Assembly: GCA_021604505.1 (NCBI GenBank)
Contig: BQJC01000002.1
Span: forward strand, 1-64,000
DNA from: Nitrospinaceae bacterium
GTDB taxonomy: Bacteria; Nitrospinota; Nitrospinia; Nitrospinales; VA-1
Direction: 5' to 3'
DNA length: 64,000 nucleotides
How positions within the stretch are numbered: the first letter of the stretch is position 1; every line of letters starts with the position of its first letter. This document shows, piece after piece, positions 28,207-37,171 of this stretch. The position numbers were made by a program, and so were the translations under genes. The notes under the pieces were generated by a model, which worked only from the letters and a program-made list of their open reading frames with translations, ran no database searches and had not been told where the DNA came from.

Positions 28207-29214
28207 TCACGTTTTGTAATAACCGGTGTACCACTCCACGAAATTTTTGACCCCCACCTGAACATCAAATTTTGGCTTATAACCGAAATCTTCAATGAGG
28301 CCCGAAACATCCGCATGGGATTTGTGAAAGTCACCCAGTTGGAAGGGCATGAGATTCAATTCAGCCTTCATCCCCAGGTTTTTTTCAATTTCCAGGATGA
28401 AGTCCATCAATTTGACCGGCGCATTGGAACCAATATTGTATAAGGCGTAAGGGGCGGGAGACGATGCCGGAGCGGGATGGGTTCCGTCCCAATTCGCATC
28501 GCCTTTGGGAATTTTCATGACCACGCGAACCACCCCCTCGACGATGTCATCGATATAGGTGAAATCCCGCACCATGTCACCGCGGTTAAAAACGTCAATA
28601 GGTTTACCTGCCAGAATGTTCTTGGTAAAAAGGAACAACGCCATGTCCGGACGCCCCCAGGGACCGTACACCGTGAAGAAGCGCAATCCCGTCACCGGTA
28701 ATTTGAAGAGGTGGGCGTAGGAATGGGCCATCAATTCATTATCCTTTTTCGTGGCGCCGTAAAGCGATACCGGGTGATTGACGCAATCGTGCACTGAAAA
28801 CGGATACTTGGTGTTCAACCCATAAACGGAGCTGGTGGAGGCATACACCAGATGTTCCACCTTATTGTGGCGGCATCCTTCCAGAATATTTAATGTGCCC
28901 ACCACATTGCTTTGAATATAAGCGTGCGGATGATCCAAAGAGTAACGGACGCCTGCCTGCGCTCCCAGATGAACGACCCGCTGGAGTTGTTCTTTTTTGA
29001 AAAGATTCGCTACCGCCTCGCTATCGGCCAGATCATCTTTATAGAGCTTAAATTTTTCGAACTCGTTTAATATGGCTAATCGGGCATTTTTTAATTCCAC
29101 CGAATAGTAATCGTTGACGTTATCCAGGCCGACGATGTCGTGACCTTCCTCTAAAAGTCGTTTTGCGGTGTGAAATCCGATGAAGCCAGCGGCGCCTGTG
29201 ACAAGAATTTTCAT
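28207..29214 (-). CDS. Nucleotide-sugar epimerase, UDP-glucuronate 4-epimerase-like
   Basis: This 335-residue extended short-chain dehydrogenase begins MKILVTGAAGFIGFHTAKRLL with the NAD-binding GxxGxxG. It has the catalytic serine region ASTSSVYG and the YxxxK pair in LYGATKKDNE. The segment NVNDYY after the Rossmann fold and the length fit the CapI/UDP-glucuronate 4-epimerase subgroup, which interconverts UDP-glucuronic and UDP-galacturonic acids or their amino derivatives. AAGGAAG lies upstream of the ATG. It is last in a four-gene minus-strand set with the UDP-sugar dehydrogenase, the oxidoreductase-acetyltransferase and the aminotransferase. It may therefore act on the modified uronic acid made by them. 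Confidence 0.87.
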   Translation of the reverse strand: MKILVTGAAGFIGFHTAKRLLEEGHDIVGLDNVNDYYSVELKNARLAILNEFEKFKLYKDDLADSEAVANLFKKEQLQRVVHLGAQAGVRYSLDHPHAYIQSNVVGTLNILEGCRHNKVEHLVYASTSSVYGLNTKYPFSVHDCVNHPVSLYGATKKDNELMAHSYAHLFKLPVTGLRFFTVYGPWGRPDMALFLFTKNILAGKPIDVFNRGDMVRDFTYIDDIVEGVVRVVMKIPKGDANWDGTHPAPASSPAPYALYNIGSNAPVKLMDFILEIEKNLGMKAELNLMPFQLGDFHKSHADVSGLIEDFGYKPKFDVQVGVKNFVEWYTGYYKT

Positions 29215-29302
29215 AAAAATTTACTTCCTTAAGATATTAATGATTTATTTTTGATTAAACTTTAGTTCCGCGATCGACTCTTCAGACAAAACCCGCTTAT
29301 AC

Positions 29303-30442
29303 TCAGCTTTTAAAAAATGATTCGATCTGTTGCACGACGGTTTCCTGTTGCTCACGATTCAAACCTGGGAAAATCGGCAAGGCCAGGGTTCGCTCCGCCG
29401 CCCGTTCGGATTCCGGGAAATCTCCCTCCCTGTGGCCAAGGTAATGAAAGCATTGTTGCAGATGCAGAGGAAGGGGATAATAAACTTCCGTCCCGATTCC
29501 TTCTTTTTGCAGATAATCGCGCAACGCATCGCGGTCAGCAACCTGAATCACGAATTGATTATACGTATGATGATTCAAAACATCAGAATCCGCGTACACC
29601 GCTTTCGGACATTGCACCTTCTGGGTTTCGGTCAAACAACTTTCCTCAAACAACATCTCATAGAGAAGCGCGTTTTCCCGCCGCGATTGATTCCACGCTT
29701 CCAAATGAGGAAATTTGACGTTTAAAACCGCCGCTTGAATGGCATCCAGACGAAAATTTCCGCCAACCAGTTGGTGATAATATTTAGGCTGACTGCCGTG
29801 CATTCTCAACATTCGTACCCGGTCATTCATTTCCGGGTGATTGGTGACCACCATGCCTCCATCTCCAAAGCACCCCAGGTTCTTGGTTGGGAAAAAGGAA
29901 AAACATCCCAGATCCCCCATATTTCCGGCCTTGCGTCCATCCTTGTATTGCGATCCGATGGCCTGCGCGGCGTCTTCAATCACATAGAGATTGTGCTTTT
30001 CGGCGATTTTTAAAATCGTTTCACTGTCCGCACATTGCCCATAAAGATGCACGGGGAGAATGGCTTTTGTTCTGAGAGTGATTTTTTCTTCAATTTTGTT
30101 CGGATCAATATTATAGGTCACCGGATCGATATCGACAAAAACCGGTTTCGCGCCCAGGCGGGTGATGGAGCCGACCGTTGCAAAAAAAGTATAAGGCGTC
30201 GTGATGACTTCATCCTGAGGGCCGAGGCCAATAGCCATCAGGGAAACCAACAGCGCATCCGTCCCCGATGAAACCCCGACGGCGAACTGCGTTTCACAAT
30301 ATTCTGCGATTTGTTTTTCGAGCCTGTTGACCTCCGGCCCGAGGATGAAGGCGTTGCTACCCACGACCTGGTTCAACGCCTGGGCGATTTCATCGTGAAG
30401 CGGTTGGTGTTGATGACTCAAGTCCAGTAAAGGGACGTTCAT
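29303..30442 (-). CDS. wbpE: DegT/DnrJ/EryC1 sugar aminotransferase, WbpE-like
   Basis: This PLP aminotransferase of about 379 residues begins NVPLLDLSHQHQPL. It has the family motifs GVSSGTDALLVSL, EVITTPYTFFAT, VEDAAQAIGSQY-type (EDAAQ) and FSFFPTKNLGCFGDGG, whose lysine binds PLP. In the WbpA-B-E-D pathway this enzyme aminates C3 of the 3-keto sugar produced by WbpB. I took the ATG at 30442; the ATG at 30463 overlaps the upstream fusion gene's stop by eight bases. Position directly after the WbpB-WbpD fusion supports the assignment. Other 3-amino sugar pathways use similar enzymes, so the symbol is by context. Confidence 0.85.
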   Translation of the reverse strand: MNVPLLDLSHQHQPLHDEIAQALNQVVGSNAFILGPEVNRLEKQIAEYCETQFAVGVSSGTDALLVSLMAIGLGPQDEVITTPYTFFATVGSITRLGAKPVFVDIDPVTYNIDPNKIEEKITLRTKAILPVHLYGQCADSETILKIAEKHNLYVIEDAAQAIGSQYKDGRKAGNMGDLGCFSFFPTKNLGCFGDGGMVVTNHPEMNDRVRMLRMHGSQPKYYHQLVGGNFRLDAIQAAVLNVKFPHLEAWNQSRRENALLYEMLFEESCLTETQKVQCPKAVYADSDVLNHHTYNQFVIQVADRDALRDYLQKEGIGTEVYYPLPLHLQQCFHYLGHREGDFPESERAAERTLALPIFPGLNREQQETVVQQIESFFKS

Positions 30443-30455
30443 GATATTGGAATTC

Positions 30456-32030
30456 CTATCCATTTCCTAAAAAAGCCGGTTGAATTTTATTGTCCTTTAA
30501 AATATAGCGTCTGCCGCATGCGAGGCAGGAAGGCTCAGACTTATCTTCTTCCAGTCTTTCGCCGCATTCGCACATCCACCCGATGGTTTTGGCAGGGTTC
30601 CCCAAAACCAGGGCGAAATCCGGGACATCGCTGGTGACCACGGAACCTGCGCCGATAAAGGCAAATTTACCGATGGTGTTGCCGCAGATAATCGTGGCAT
30701 TGGCGCCTATGGAAGTTCCTCGGCGAATGATCGTGGTTTTGAATTCATCTTTTCTCGGGATCGCGCTCCTCGGGTTGATCACGTTGGTAAAAACACACGA
30801 AGGCCCGCAGAATACATCATCCTCCAAAACAACACCTTCATAGACGGACACATTATTCTGAATTTTGACATTGTTTCCAATAAGACCATTCGGGCCAATC
30901 ACTACATTTTGCCCGATACTGGCATGATTGCCGATTTTGGAACCCTTAAGAATATGGGAATAATGCCAGATTTTCGTGCCTTTACCAATCGTGCATTCCT
31001 CATCGACATAACTGGACTCATGAACAAAGTAATCCGAGTCGCTTTCTGGGCCCATGCCCCCTCCCATGCTGGCTTGCGCCTGCTGCAGGACTTTTAAAAC
31101 CCGGATTCCCTCTTTCCCGTCAGTGACCACGGGTTTCCCTTCGATACCATCCAAAAAAGCTTGGCACTCCGTGATCAAAGGTTCCTTCCAGTCGGGCGCT
31201 AAATCGATAATAACGCCTTCCTTCTTTTCCGGGACGGGCATGTTCCCCTGCCAGAGAATGTTGTGCGGATAAATAACCAACTTTTCTTCCCGGCGAACCG
31301 TATCGTCAAAAACGACCATTTTCCGGTCACCGATCACCACCAGCTTCTGCTCCTTAAAAGGGTGAAGCCAGGAAACGAATATGTGCGCTGAAACCCCGCT
31401 CGGAAATTTTAAATGGGTGAGCGTGGTGTCTGTGATCCTCGGGTGCAAAATGGACGACCCCACCGCTTTCACAGAATAGGGTTCCTCATTCACCAGAGAA
31501 AGGATGATCGAGATATCGTGCGGCGCAAACGACCAGAGAATGTTTTCTTCTTTTCTGAATTTTCCCAGGTTGAGGCGGTTGGAATAGATGTATTGTATCT
31601 TTCCAAGCTCCCCACTATCCAGCATTTCCTTTATTTTGCCGATGGCCGGATGGTAATGAAGGATGTGGCCGACGAATAAAACGTTGCCGGTTTTTTCCGC
31701 CAAATCACTGAGCTCGCACCCTTCCTTTTCCGTTAAGGCCAGAGGCTTTTCGACAAAAACATGCTTACCCGCCAGCAGGGCATCCTTGACCATGGAGTAA
31801 TGCATGGCTGCCGGTGTCGCGATGACAAGGCTTTCGATATCTTCCCGGGCCATCGTTTCTGAAAACGAGGTGGAAGTTTCTATGTTGGGATATTTGTCTT
31901 TCTTGACCTTTAAAATATCTTCCGAAGGATCACAGACCACCCTCAAGACCCCAAGCTGATTGAGGGCCCTTGCCAGGTTTTTCCCCCAATAGCCGCCTCC
32001 AATCAGGGCAACGTTTAATTTTTTGGGCAA
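30456..32030 (-). CDS. Fused Gfo/Idh/MocA oxidoreductase and hexapeptide acetyltransferase (WbpB-WbpD)
   Basis: This 524-residue bifunctional protein joins two pathway steps. Residues 1-315 are a Gfo/Idh/MocA dehydrogenase: NVALIGGGYWGKNL (NAD site), EKPLAL (the conserved EKP) and GHILHYHPA. Residues about 330-500 are a left-handed beta-helix acetyltransferase with hexapeptide repeats (IGKGTKIWHYSHI, IGNHASIGQNVVIG) and FIGAGSVVTSDVP. The tail has a small zinc-ribbon-like pair (CEC...CLAC). The fusion would oxidise C3 of a UDP-HexNAcA and, after amination by the WbpE-like protein, acetylate the new amine. The start is a TTG directly behind an excellent GGAGGT. I infer UDP-2,3-diacetamido-uronic acid as product. 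Confidence 0.88.
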   Translation of the reverse strand: MPKKLNVALIGGGYWGKNLARALNQLGVLRVVCDPSEDILKVKKDKYPNIETSTSFSETMAREDIESLVIATPAAMHYSMVKDALLAGKHVFVEKPLALTEKEGCELSDLAEKTGNVLFVGHILHYHPAIGKIKEMLDSGELGKIQYIYSNRLNLGKFRKEENILWSFAPHDISIILSLVNEEPYSVKAVGSSILHPRITDTTLTHLKFPSGVSAHIFVSWLHPFKEQKLVVIGDRKMVVFDDTVRREEKLVIYPHNILWQGNMPVPEKKEGVIIDLAPDWKEPLITECQAFLDGIEGKPVVTDGKEGIRVLKVLQQAQASMGGGMGPESDSDYFVHESSYVDEECTIGKGTKIWHYSHILKGSKIGNHASIGQNVVIGPNGLIGNNVKIQNNVSVYEGVVLEDDVFCGPSCVFTNVINPRSAIPRKDEFKTTIIRRGTSIGANATIICGNTIGKFAFIGAGSVVTSDVPDFALVLGNPAKTIGWMCECGERLEEDKSEPSCLACGRRYILKDNKIQPAFLGNG

Positions 32031-32126
32031 CTGCGACCTCCGATGGATTAGAGCCTGTTGGTGGGTTCAGCGACTGAAGTTATAGTATGCAGACGGCCCC
32101 ACAGAGAAGGAGTGGGGCGATGGTCA

Positions 32127-33455
32127 TCAGGCCTTGACGATTTTATCCGACTCAATGTTTCCGCAGGCATTTCTGGTGTCCACAACGATTTTGGACCGCT
32201 CCACGATGTCCACATAATCATAGTTGGAATGGTCGGTCAGAATCACCGTCATATCGTATTTAGGTAAATCATCCAGGGACACGCTCTTTTTTCCAACAAA
32301 CTGATTATATTCCCGTTTCGGTCCGAGAACAACCGGAACATAAGGATCGTTAAAATCCACCTGGGCTCCATACTCCTCCAGAAGTTCCATGATCTTAAAA
32401 CTGGGGGATTCCCGGTCGTCATCGACGTTTTTCTTATAAGCCATTCCCAGGATGAGAATCCGGCTCGCCTTCAAGCTTTTCCCGACATTGTTCAATGCCC
32501 ACAGAATTTTCTGCAAAACATACTCCGGCATCGACACGTTGACCTCACCGGCAAGCTCGATAAATCGGGTGGAAACTCCAAACTCTCTTGCTTTCCAGGT
32601 CAGGTAAAAAGGATCGATCGGAATGCAATGCCCTCCCAGGCCGGGACCGGGGTAAAACGGCATGAAGCCAAACGGTTTCGTGCTGGACGCTTCGATCACT
32701 TCCCAGACATCGATCCCCATTTTGTCGAAGATGATCTTCAGCTCATTGACCAAAGCGATGTTGACGGAACGGAATATATTTTCCACCAGCTTGGATGCTT
32801 CCGCGGCTTTGGTGTCGGAAACGGGAACGGTTTTGCTGATAACCGATAGATACAGAACATTGGCCGCTTCCAAACCTTCCGGATGGTCCGCACCGATCAC
32901 TTTGGGGATGGTGGCTGTGGAAAATTGTTTGTTGTTGGGATCTTCCCTTTCTGGGGAATAAGCCACAAAAAAATCCCGGTTCGCCTTCAGACCGCTTCCT
33001 GACTCTAACTCCGGCACCAACACATCCTGAGTGGTTCCCGGATAAGTTGTGGACTCAAGAACAACCAATTGTTCTTTCCTTAAAAACGGGGAAATCTTCT
33101 GCGCGGTTTTCACGATATAGCTCATATCGGGCTCCCGGTTGTCATTGAGAGGCGTAGGAACGCAAATGAGCAGACAGTCGCAGTCAGATGCCTTTGCAAA
33201 ATCGGTTGTGGCTTGGAAACGCCCGGTCTTCACAATTTGCGAGATGGCCTCACTGGGAATATGGCGGATATAACTTTCCCCTTTGGACAACTTATCGACT
33301 TTATTCTGATCTATATCCAGACCGATCACCTGAAATCCCGCCTTGCCGAATTCCTGAACCAGGGGCAAACCCACGTATCCCAGGCCAATCACCCCGATAC
33401 AAGCTGACCGTTCTTTTATTTTTTGAATAAGCAAAATAGCTCTCCCAATTTTCAA
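32127..33455 (-). CDS. wbpA: UDP-N-acetylglucosamine/UDP-sugar 6-dehydrogenase, WbpA-like
   Basis: This 442-residue protein is of the UDP-glucose/GDP-mannose dehydrogenase family. It has an N-terminal NAD fold (GVIGLGYVGLPL), the middle-domain KLVENIFRSVNIALVNE and the catalytic cysteine in GLGGHCIPIDPFYL. A C-terminal UDP-binding domain starts near ILILGMAYKKNVDD. It oxidises C6 of a UDP-hexose or UDP-HexNAc to the uronic acid with two NAD. The WbpB-E-D-like neighbours favour UDP-GlcNAc as substrate. The assigned start is a TTG with AGGA upstream; a TTG ten codons in, with GGGAGAG before it, is an alternative. It heads the nucleotide-sugar subcluster. Confidence 0.87.
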   Translation of the reverse strand: MKIGRAILLIQKIKERSACIGVIGLGYVGLPLVQEFGKAGFQVIGLDIDQNKVDKLSKGESYIRHIPSEAISQIVKTGRFQATTDFAKASDCDCLLICVPTPLNDNREPDMSYIVKTAQKISPFLRKEQLVVLESTTYPGTTQDVLVPELESGSGLKANRDFFVAYSPEREDPNNKQFSTATIPKVIGADHPEGLEAANVLYLSVISKTVPVSDTKAAEASKLVENIFRSVNIALVNELKIIFDKMGIDVWEVIEASSTKPFGFMPFYPGPGLGGHCIPIDPFYLTWKAREFGVSTRFIELAGEVNVSMPEYVLQKILWALNNVGKSLKASRILILGMAYKKNVDDDRESPSFKIMELLEEYGAQVDFNDPYVPVVLGPKREYNQFVGKKSVSLDDLPKYDMTVILTDHSNYDYVDIVERSKIVVDTRNACGNIESDKIVKA

Positions 33456-33474
33456 CTATTTTCCTAAGTTTGAA

Positions 33475-34548
33475 TCAATTCAATCCACAAAATTTTTGAT
33501 CTAAAATCCGTTGCGCGATTCTTTGATGTCCGAGACGGTTTGGATGATTCCAGTCCAATTTATCTCCTTTATCGAACACAAAAAATTCTCCGATTCGGTT
33601 TTCATTTAGCGATTGCTTCGCTTTATTTACGTCGACAAACGCATAGTACGCGTCGAGATAAGGAACCTCAGGGTCGATGATCTCCAACATGCGGTTTTGC
33701 GCACTGCGGTTTAGAAAACCTTCCTCCCATTGGATCCCCAATTCACCATAGTGCCGAGCCGCTTCATTGGATATCTGCATTTCATAAGGAAGAAGAACCA
33801 CACAAAAATTAACGTTATTTTCTCTCAGTTTCTTGAAGGTGGCATTTACGCGCTGGCCCGTTTGTGCAAATATATTGGAATATTTTTCTGGAAACAATTC
33901 ATACGCTTGAAACCCCGACTGATTATAACCATAAAGTATCAGCAGGGTTTTTATCTTGGTACGAAAAAAGTTATATAAATAAGATTTTCCCCTTAGCTGA
34001 TCCAGATTTTTTTTTGCAAACAGAATCGATCTTCTTAAAAAATTGCCCTGATGTTTCTTCTTAACCTCATCAGGCAAAATATCGTTCAGGTTCAAAAAGT
34101 AAATGATGGTGTCCAGACTGTAGGTTTTTGCCAAATCCCATAATTTCTCAGGGTTTTCGATGCCAATGGCCAATGCCCCGAAGGTGAGATGGTCGGCATT
34201 TTGCACATTTTTTCTTATGATATCCTGGACTCGGTACCCTTGCCCGGCTCCCACACCATAAATAACCGAATCGCCTGCATACCCTATTCTGGGCTTGGTG
34301 CCTACAGAAGGAAATTCCTCATCGGACTGCCCATCGGAGTTTATCTTAATGGTTCCATAAGGATAGGTTCTGATCCCCGGTTCGTGCTTGCCGGCATAGT
34401 AATCGATTGCATAGTCGATATAGAACCTGAGAAAAATTTCCAGGACCAAACATAGTAAAAATATTCCCACTAGTATCGCAATAGCAATAGAAGTCTTTGG
34501 TTTTCTTTCAAAAAAATTCTTTTGTGTCGTAGCGTTCAAAATTATCAC
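33475..34548 (-). CDS. Membrane-anchored SGNH hydrolase-like protein
   Basis: This 357-residue protein has one N-terminal membrane anchor (about residues 20-42, IAIAILVGIFLLCLVLEIFL) and an extracytoplasmic domain. Block I is IGYAGDSVIYGVGAGQGY with the GDS serine. A middle LNLNDILPD resembles the block III asparagine. Near the end, DWNHPNRLGHQRIA supplies the DxxH-type catalytic pair. This fits the SGNH/GDSL fold used by enzymes that add or remove O-acetyl groups on polysaccharides. It overlaps nothing and lies 19 bases upstream of the UDP-sugar dehydrogenase, so it is probably in that operon. Whether it is an esterase or an acyltransferase is open. Confidence 0.72.
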   Translation of the reverse strand: MIILNATTQKNFFERKPKTSIAIAILVGIFLLCLVLEIFLRFYIDYAIDYYAGKHEPGIRTYPYGTIKINSDGQSDEEFPSVGTKPRIGYAGDSVIYGVGAGQGYRVQDIIRKNVQNADHLTFGALAIGIENPEKLWDLAKTYSLDTIIYFLNLNDILPDEVKKKHQGNFLRRSILFAKKNLDQLRGKSYLYNFFRTKIKTLLILYGYNQSGFQAYELFPEKYSNIFAQTGQRVNATFKKLRENNVNFCVVLLPYEMQISNEAARHYGELGIQWEEGFLNRSAQNRMLEIIDPEVPYLDAYYAFVDVNKAKQSLNENRIGEFFVFDKGDKLDWNHPNRLGHQRIAQRILDQKFCGLN

Positions 34549-35002
34549 TTATAAAAGCGCGTCTTGGTTTTCCAAGGGTGGTATCTAAGGCGATCTACAT
34601 AATGCAGAGAAAGAGTAACAGAGAACCGTAGATCTTGATAACGGACTGCTTTTTCACTGTTGCTAACCAAAATTCGGATCGGTCTTAAAGAGCCCTTTGG
34701 TTTTCTAAAATTATAGAACCGCTTCTAGAGGCTGAACAACAATACTATTTCCGGATCGTCAGGCCATGAAAAAAAGGCCAGGGTCTTAAGATATATTTAT
34801 GGTTTGGGGTTGTTTGTAGAAAGTGCAGGACACAGACCCTTACATTGATACTTTAAAGTAATCTCAGTCTGGATTCAATCCACAATCCAGCGATCGCAAC
34901 CAGTCCACTTCGATAACTTTTCTAAAACCGGCTTTTAAGAAATCGCAATGATAATAAATTGCCTGTGATTTCAGACTAACAACCGCTATCGAACCGCCCG
35001 TT
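34549..35002. other. Intergenic region before SGNH hydrolase gene
   Basis: About 450 bases without a gene. TACTTTAAAGTA at 34849-34860 is a perfect 12-bp palindrome. No reliable promoter or terminator could be placed. Confidence 0.4.
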
Positions 35003-36376
35003 TTATCTCCCTGCTCCCAGGGTCATTTTTCTCAGCGTTTTTAAAACAATATTGGCATCTAACTTGAACGAAAAATGCCGGATGTAATACAAATCATATT
35101 CGAATTTTTTTATCGCATCGTTCAAATCTTCTCCGTATTTGTAATTCACTTGCGCCCATCCCGTAATGCCCGGCCTCACCAGATGCCGGAAACGATAGCA
35201 GAAAAACTGCTTCTCATAAACCTCGGTTAATTTCGCTTGTTCCGGCCGCGGACCGATCATACTCATATCCCCTTTCAGCACATTCCACAGCTGAGGCAAC
35301 TCATCAAGGTGCAAATACCGGAGCCATTTCCCCACCTTGGTGATCCTGGAATCCGATTCCTCCGTGCATGCAGGGCTGTTGACCTGAGTCGTCACCATCG
35401 TTCGAAATTTGTAGCATTTAAAAGGCACATTGTCCTTTCCGGTCCGCACCTGTTTAAAGATGACCGGATCTTTATCCTCCAACCGGATCAAAAGAGGGAT
35501 CAGGAGAAAAAAGGGAGCCGTCAATATCAAGCCAATAAGAGCGAGGACGATATCCGAAAATCGTTTTACTTTGGAAAATACAGGGTTTCTTGGAAAGTGA
35601 AACCCTTCCCCCAAAAGCAGTTGTGGATGAACCAGCGAACTGGGAATCCGTTGAAGATAGTTTTCATAAAATTTTTCAACGGAAATAATCGGGACTCCGT
35701 TAAAATGACATTTGATCAGCTTCTCTACGAACTCTCTTTTCATACTGCGTCTGTCATCCGCAACAATCACAGCATCGTGAGATCCATTCAAAGTATCAAA
35801 TTGCTTTGCAGGCGCCGCTTCAATCACAGGCGAATCGCTCCCGCACAATTTTTGTCCAACCTTATTTTGGCTGAGATCCAGAACCCGAAAATTCTGGGTG
35901 ATACCTGAATGAAGACAATCCATATAAAATTCTTTCGCCAGGCCTCCGGTCCCAAGGATGATAAAATAGCGTTGCCTTTGATGTTTATGAAACAGGGAAT
36001 AAATATATCCACGGTAGAACAGGGAAATGGCGATGAAGGTGACGTAACTCAATGGAAGGACACTTCGGCTGAAAAAATATCCCGGTTGGAATGTGAAAAT
36101 ATAAACACCGACAATGGTCAACACGATTGCCGTCAGTCCCGCAATAATATGCTCCGTAACATAGCTCAGACTGCGCATATTATTTTTCAGTGAAAATCCG
36201 TCAACGAGATGGATCATCAATGGAGTGATCGCCAGGGGAATCATCAGGGCTGGCCAAAGAGCTTCCGGAGGAGGCTCTCCCTGAAGACGGATGAAGCTAA
36301 AAATGTAAAACAAGCCCCCGAGAGTGATCGTGTCCAGAACCAGAAGACACAATGGCATTAAATATTTAGGTTTCAT
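35003..36376 (-). CDS. Second polyprenyl glycosylphosphotransferase
   Basis: This 457-residue enzyme is of the same class as the one at 10829-12349 but clearly diverged. About four N-terminal transmembrane helices are followed by a Rossmann-like domain (YFIILGTGGLAKEF), another helix near residue 275 (DIVLALIGLILTAPFFLLI) and the catalytic domain. That domain has VIFKQVRTGKDN, CYKFRTM, LHLDELPQLWNVL, MSMIGPRPEQ and VRPGITGWAQV. It would transfer a sugar-1-phosphate from a UDP-sugar to undecaprenyl phosphate. AGGATC precedes the ATG. Two initiating enzymes in one region suggest two different glycans or alternative first sugars. Confidence 0.9.
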   Translation of the reverse strand: MKPKYLMPLCLLVLDTITLGGLFYIFSFIRLQGEPPPEALWPALMIPLAITPLMIHLVDGFSLKNNMRSLSYVTEHIIAGLTAIVLTIVGVYIFTFQPGYFFSRSVLPLSYVTFIAISLFYRGYIYSLFHKHQRQRYFIILGTGGLAKEFYMDCLHSGITQNFRVLDLSQNKVGQKLCGSDSPVIEAAPAKQFDTLNGSHDAVIVADDRRSMKREFVEKLIKCHFNGVPIISVEKFYENYLQRIPSSLVHPQLLLGEGFHFPRNPVFSKVKRFSDIVLALIGLILTAPFFLLIPLLIRLEDKDPVIFKQVRTGKDNVPFKCYKFRTMVTTQVNSPACTEESDSRITKVGKWLRYLHLDELPQLWNVLKGDMSMIGPRPEQAKLTEVYEKQFFCYRFRHLVRPGITGWAQVNYKYGEDLNDAIKKFEYDLYYIRHFSFKLDANIVLKTLRKMTLGAGR

Positions 36377-37171
36377 TGAGATCCTATTACAATTTGCCGA
36401 TCAAATTTCCCATCAATCCAAGGGTTTGCAGGTTCTTTAATTAGAAAATTCCCCATTCAGAACACCTCGGAACCTCCACCGCTACGGCTCAAATTTAATC
36501 AATCTCCGTGCCTGTAAGAATGCCACCCCTGGGTTAAGAAATGATTAAGGGTCCGACACAGATTGGCAACGAATTCAAATATAAGTCGGGATATGTGTTA
36601 GGAGTTTCGGGATGGAAGCATAAAAAGGACACCCCTCTGGAAGCCCAAAGGTCATTTGGGATATAAAATTACATTTTCTTTCTGATATCATTTATAGATT
36701 TACATTTATAGCAATACTACATAATTGCGGGGATGTTTGCAAGGAAACAATGCGCGGCAAGCCAGACTACTATCAATTAATCAATACTTTATTATGCTTT
36801 GCCGCGTGACCGAAGACCGTGGTTCAAGTCGTGGGAAGGTGGAAATATGTCAAAAATTGAAGACTACCCGAATAGCTTACCCCGGATTTTTTAGGAATGG
36901 ATCGTCTTCACCGCGACTAGATAGAAATTTAGTGCCGCATTAAAAGGGCTACAGGACACGATTACAGTCGGTTCAACAATCCGGGTCTTTGAAGCATGAG
37001 GAAGAAACGAAGGGAGGGTGAACGAATTACAGCAGGAAGCGCGAACAATAATTTTGCGCAGAAAAAAACCCGCTGTCTTACGGAAGGACCGCATTTAATT
37101 CATACGAATCCACCGGTAATAAAGCGGGTATTTAGAGGATGCTTTTCTTTTGAGTGATGACGATTGTGCGT
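36377..37171. other. Long intergenic region with a GC-rich long-range inverted repeat
   Basis: About 795 bases without a credible gene. CGCGGCAA (36753-36760) pairs with TTGCCGCG (36799-36806), and the match extends with a GC pair and one bulge; the loop is 38 AT-rich bases. This could be the folded part of an untranslated RNA, or a remnant of mobile DNA. It lies between wza and the second glycosylphosphotransferase gene. Confidence 0.45.

Noticed and set aside
36810-36850. tRNA-like T-arm (GGTTCAAGTC)
   Set aside because: The flanking bases do not pair and no acceptor, D or anticodon arms can be found at the right distances.
36725-37094. Possible small genes between wza and the glycosylphosphotransferase
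   Set aside because: Frames of 67-72 residues lack start signals and domains; the inverted repeat overlaps one of them.
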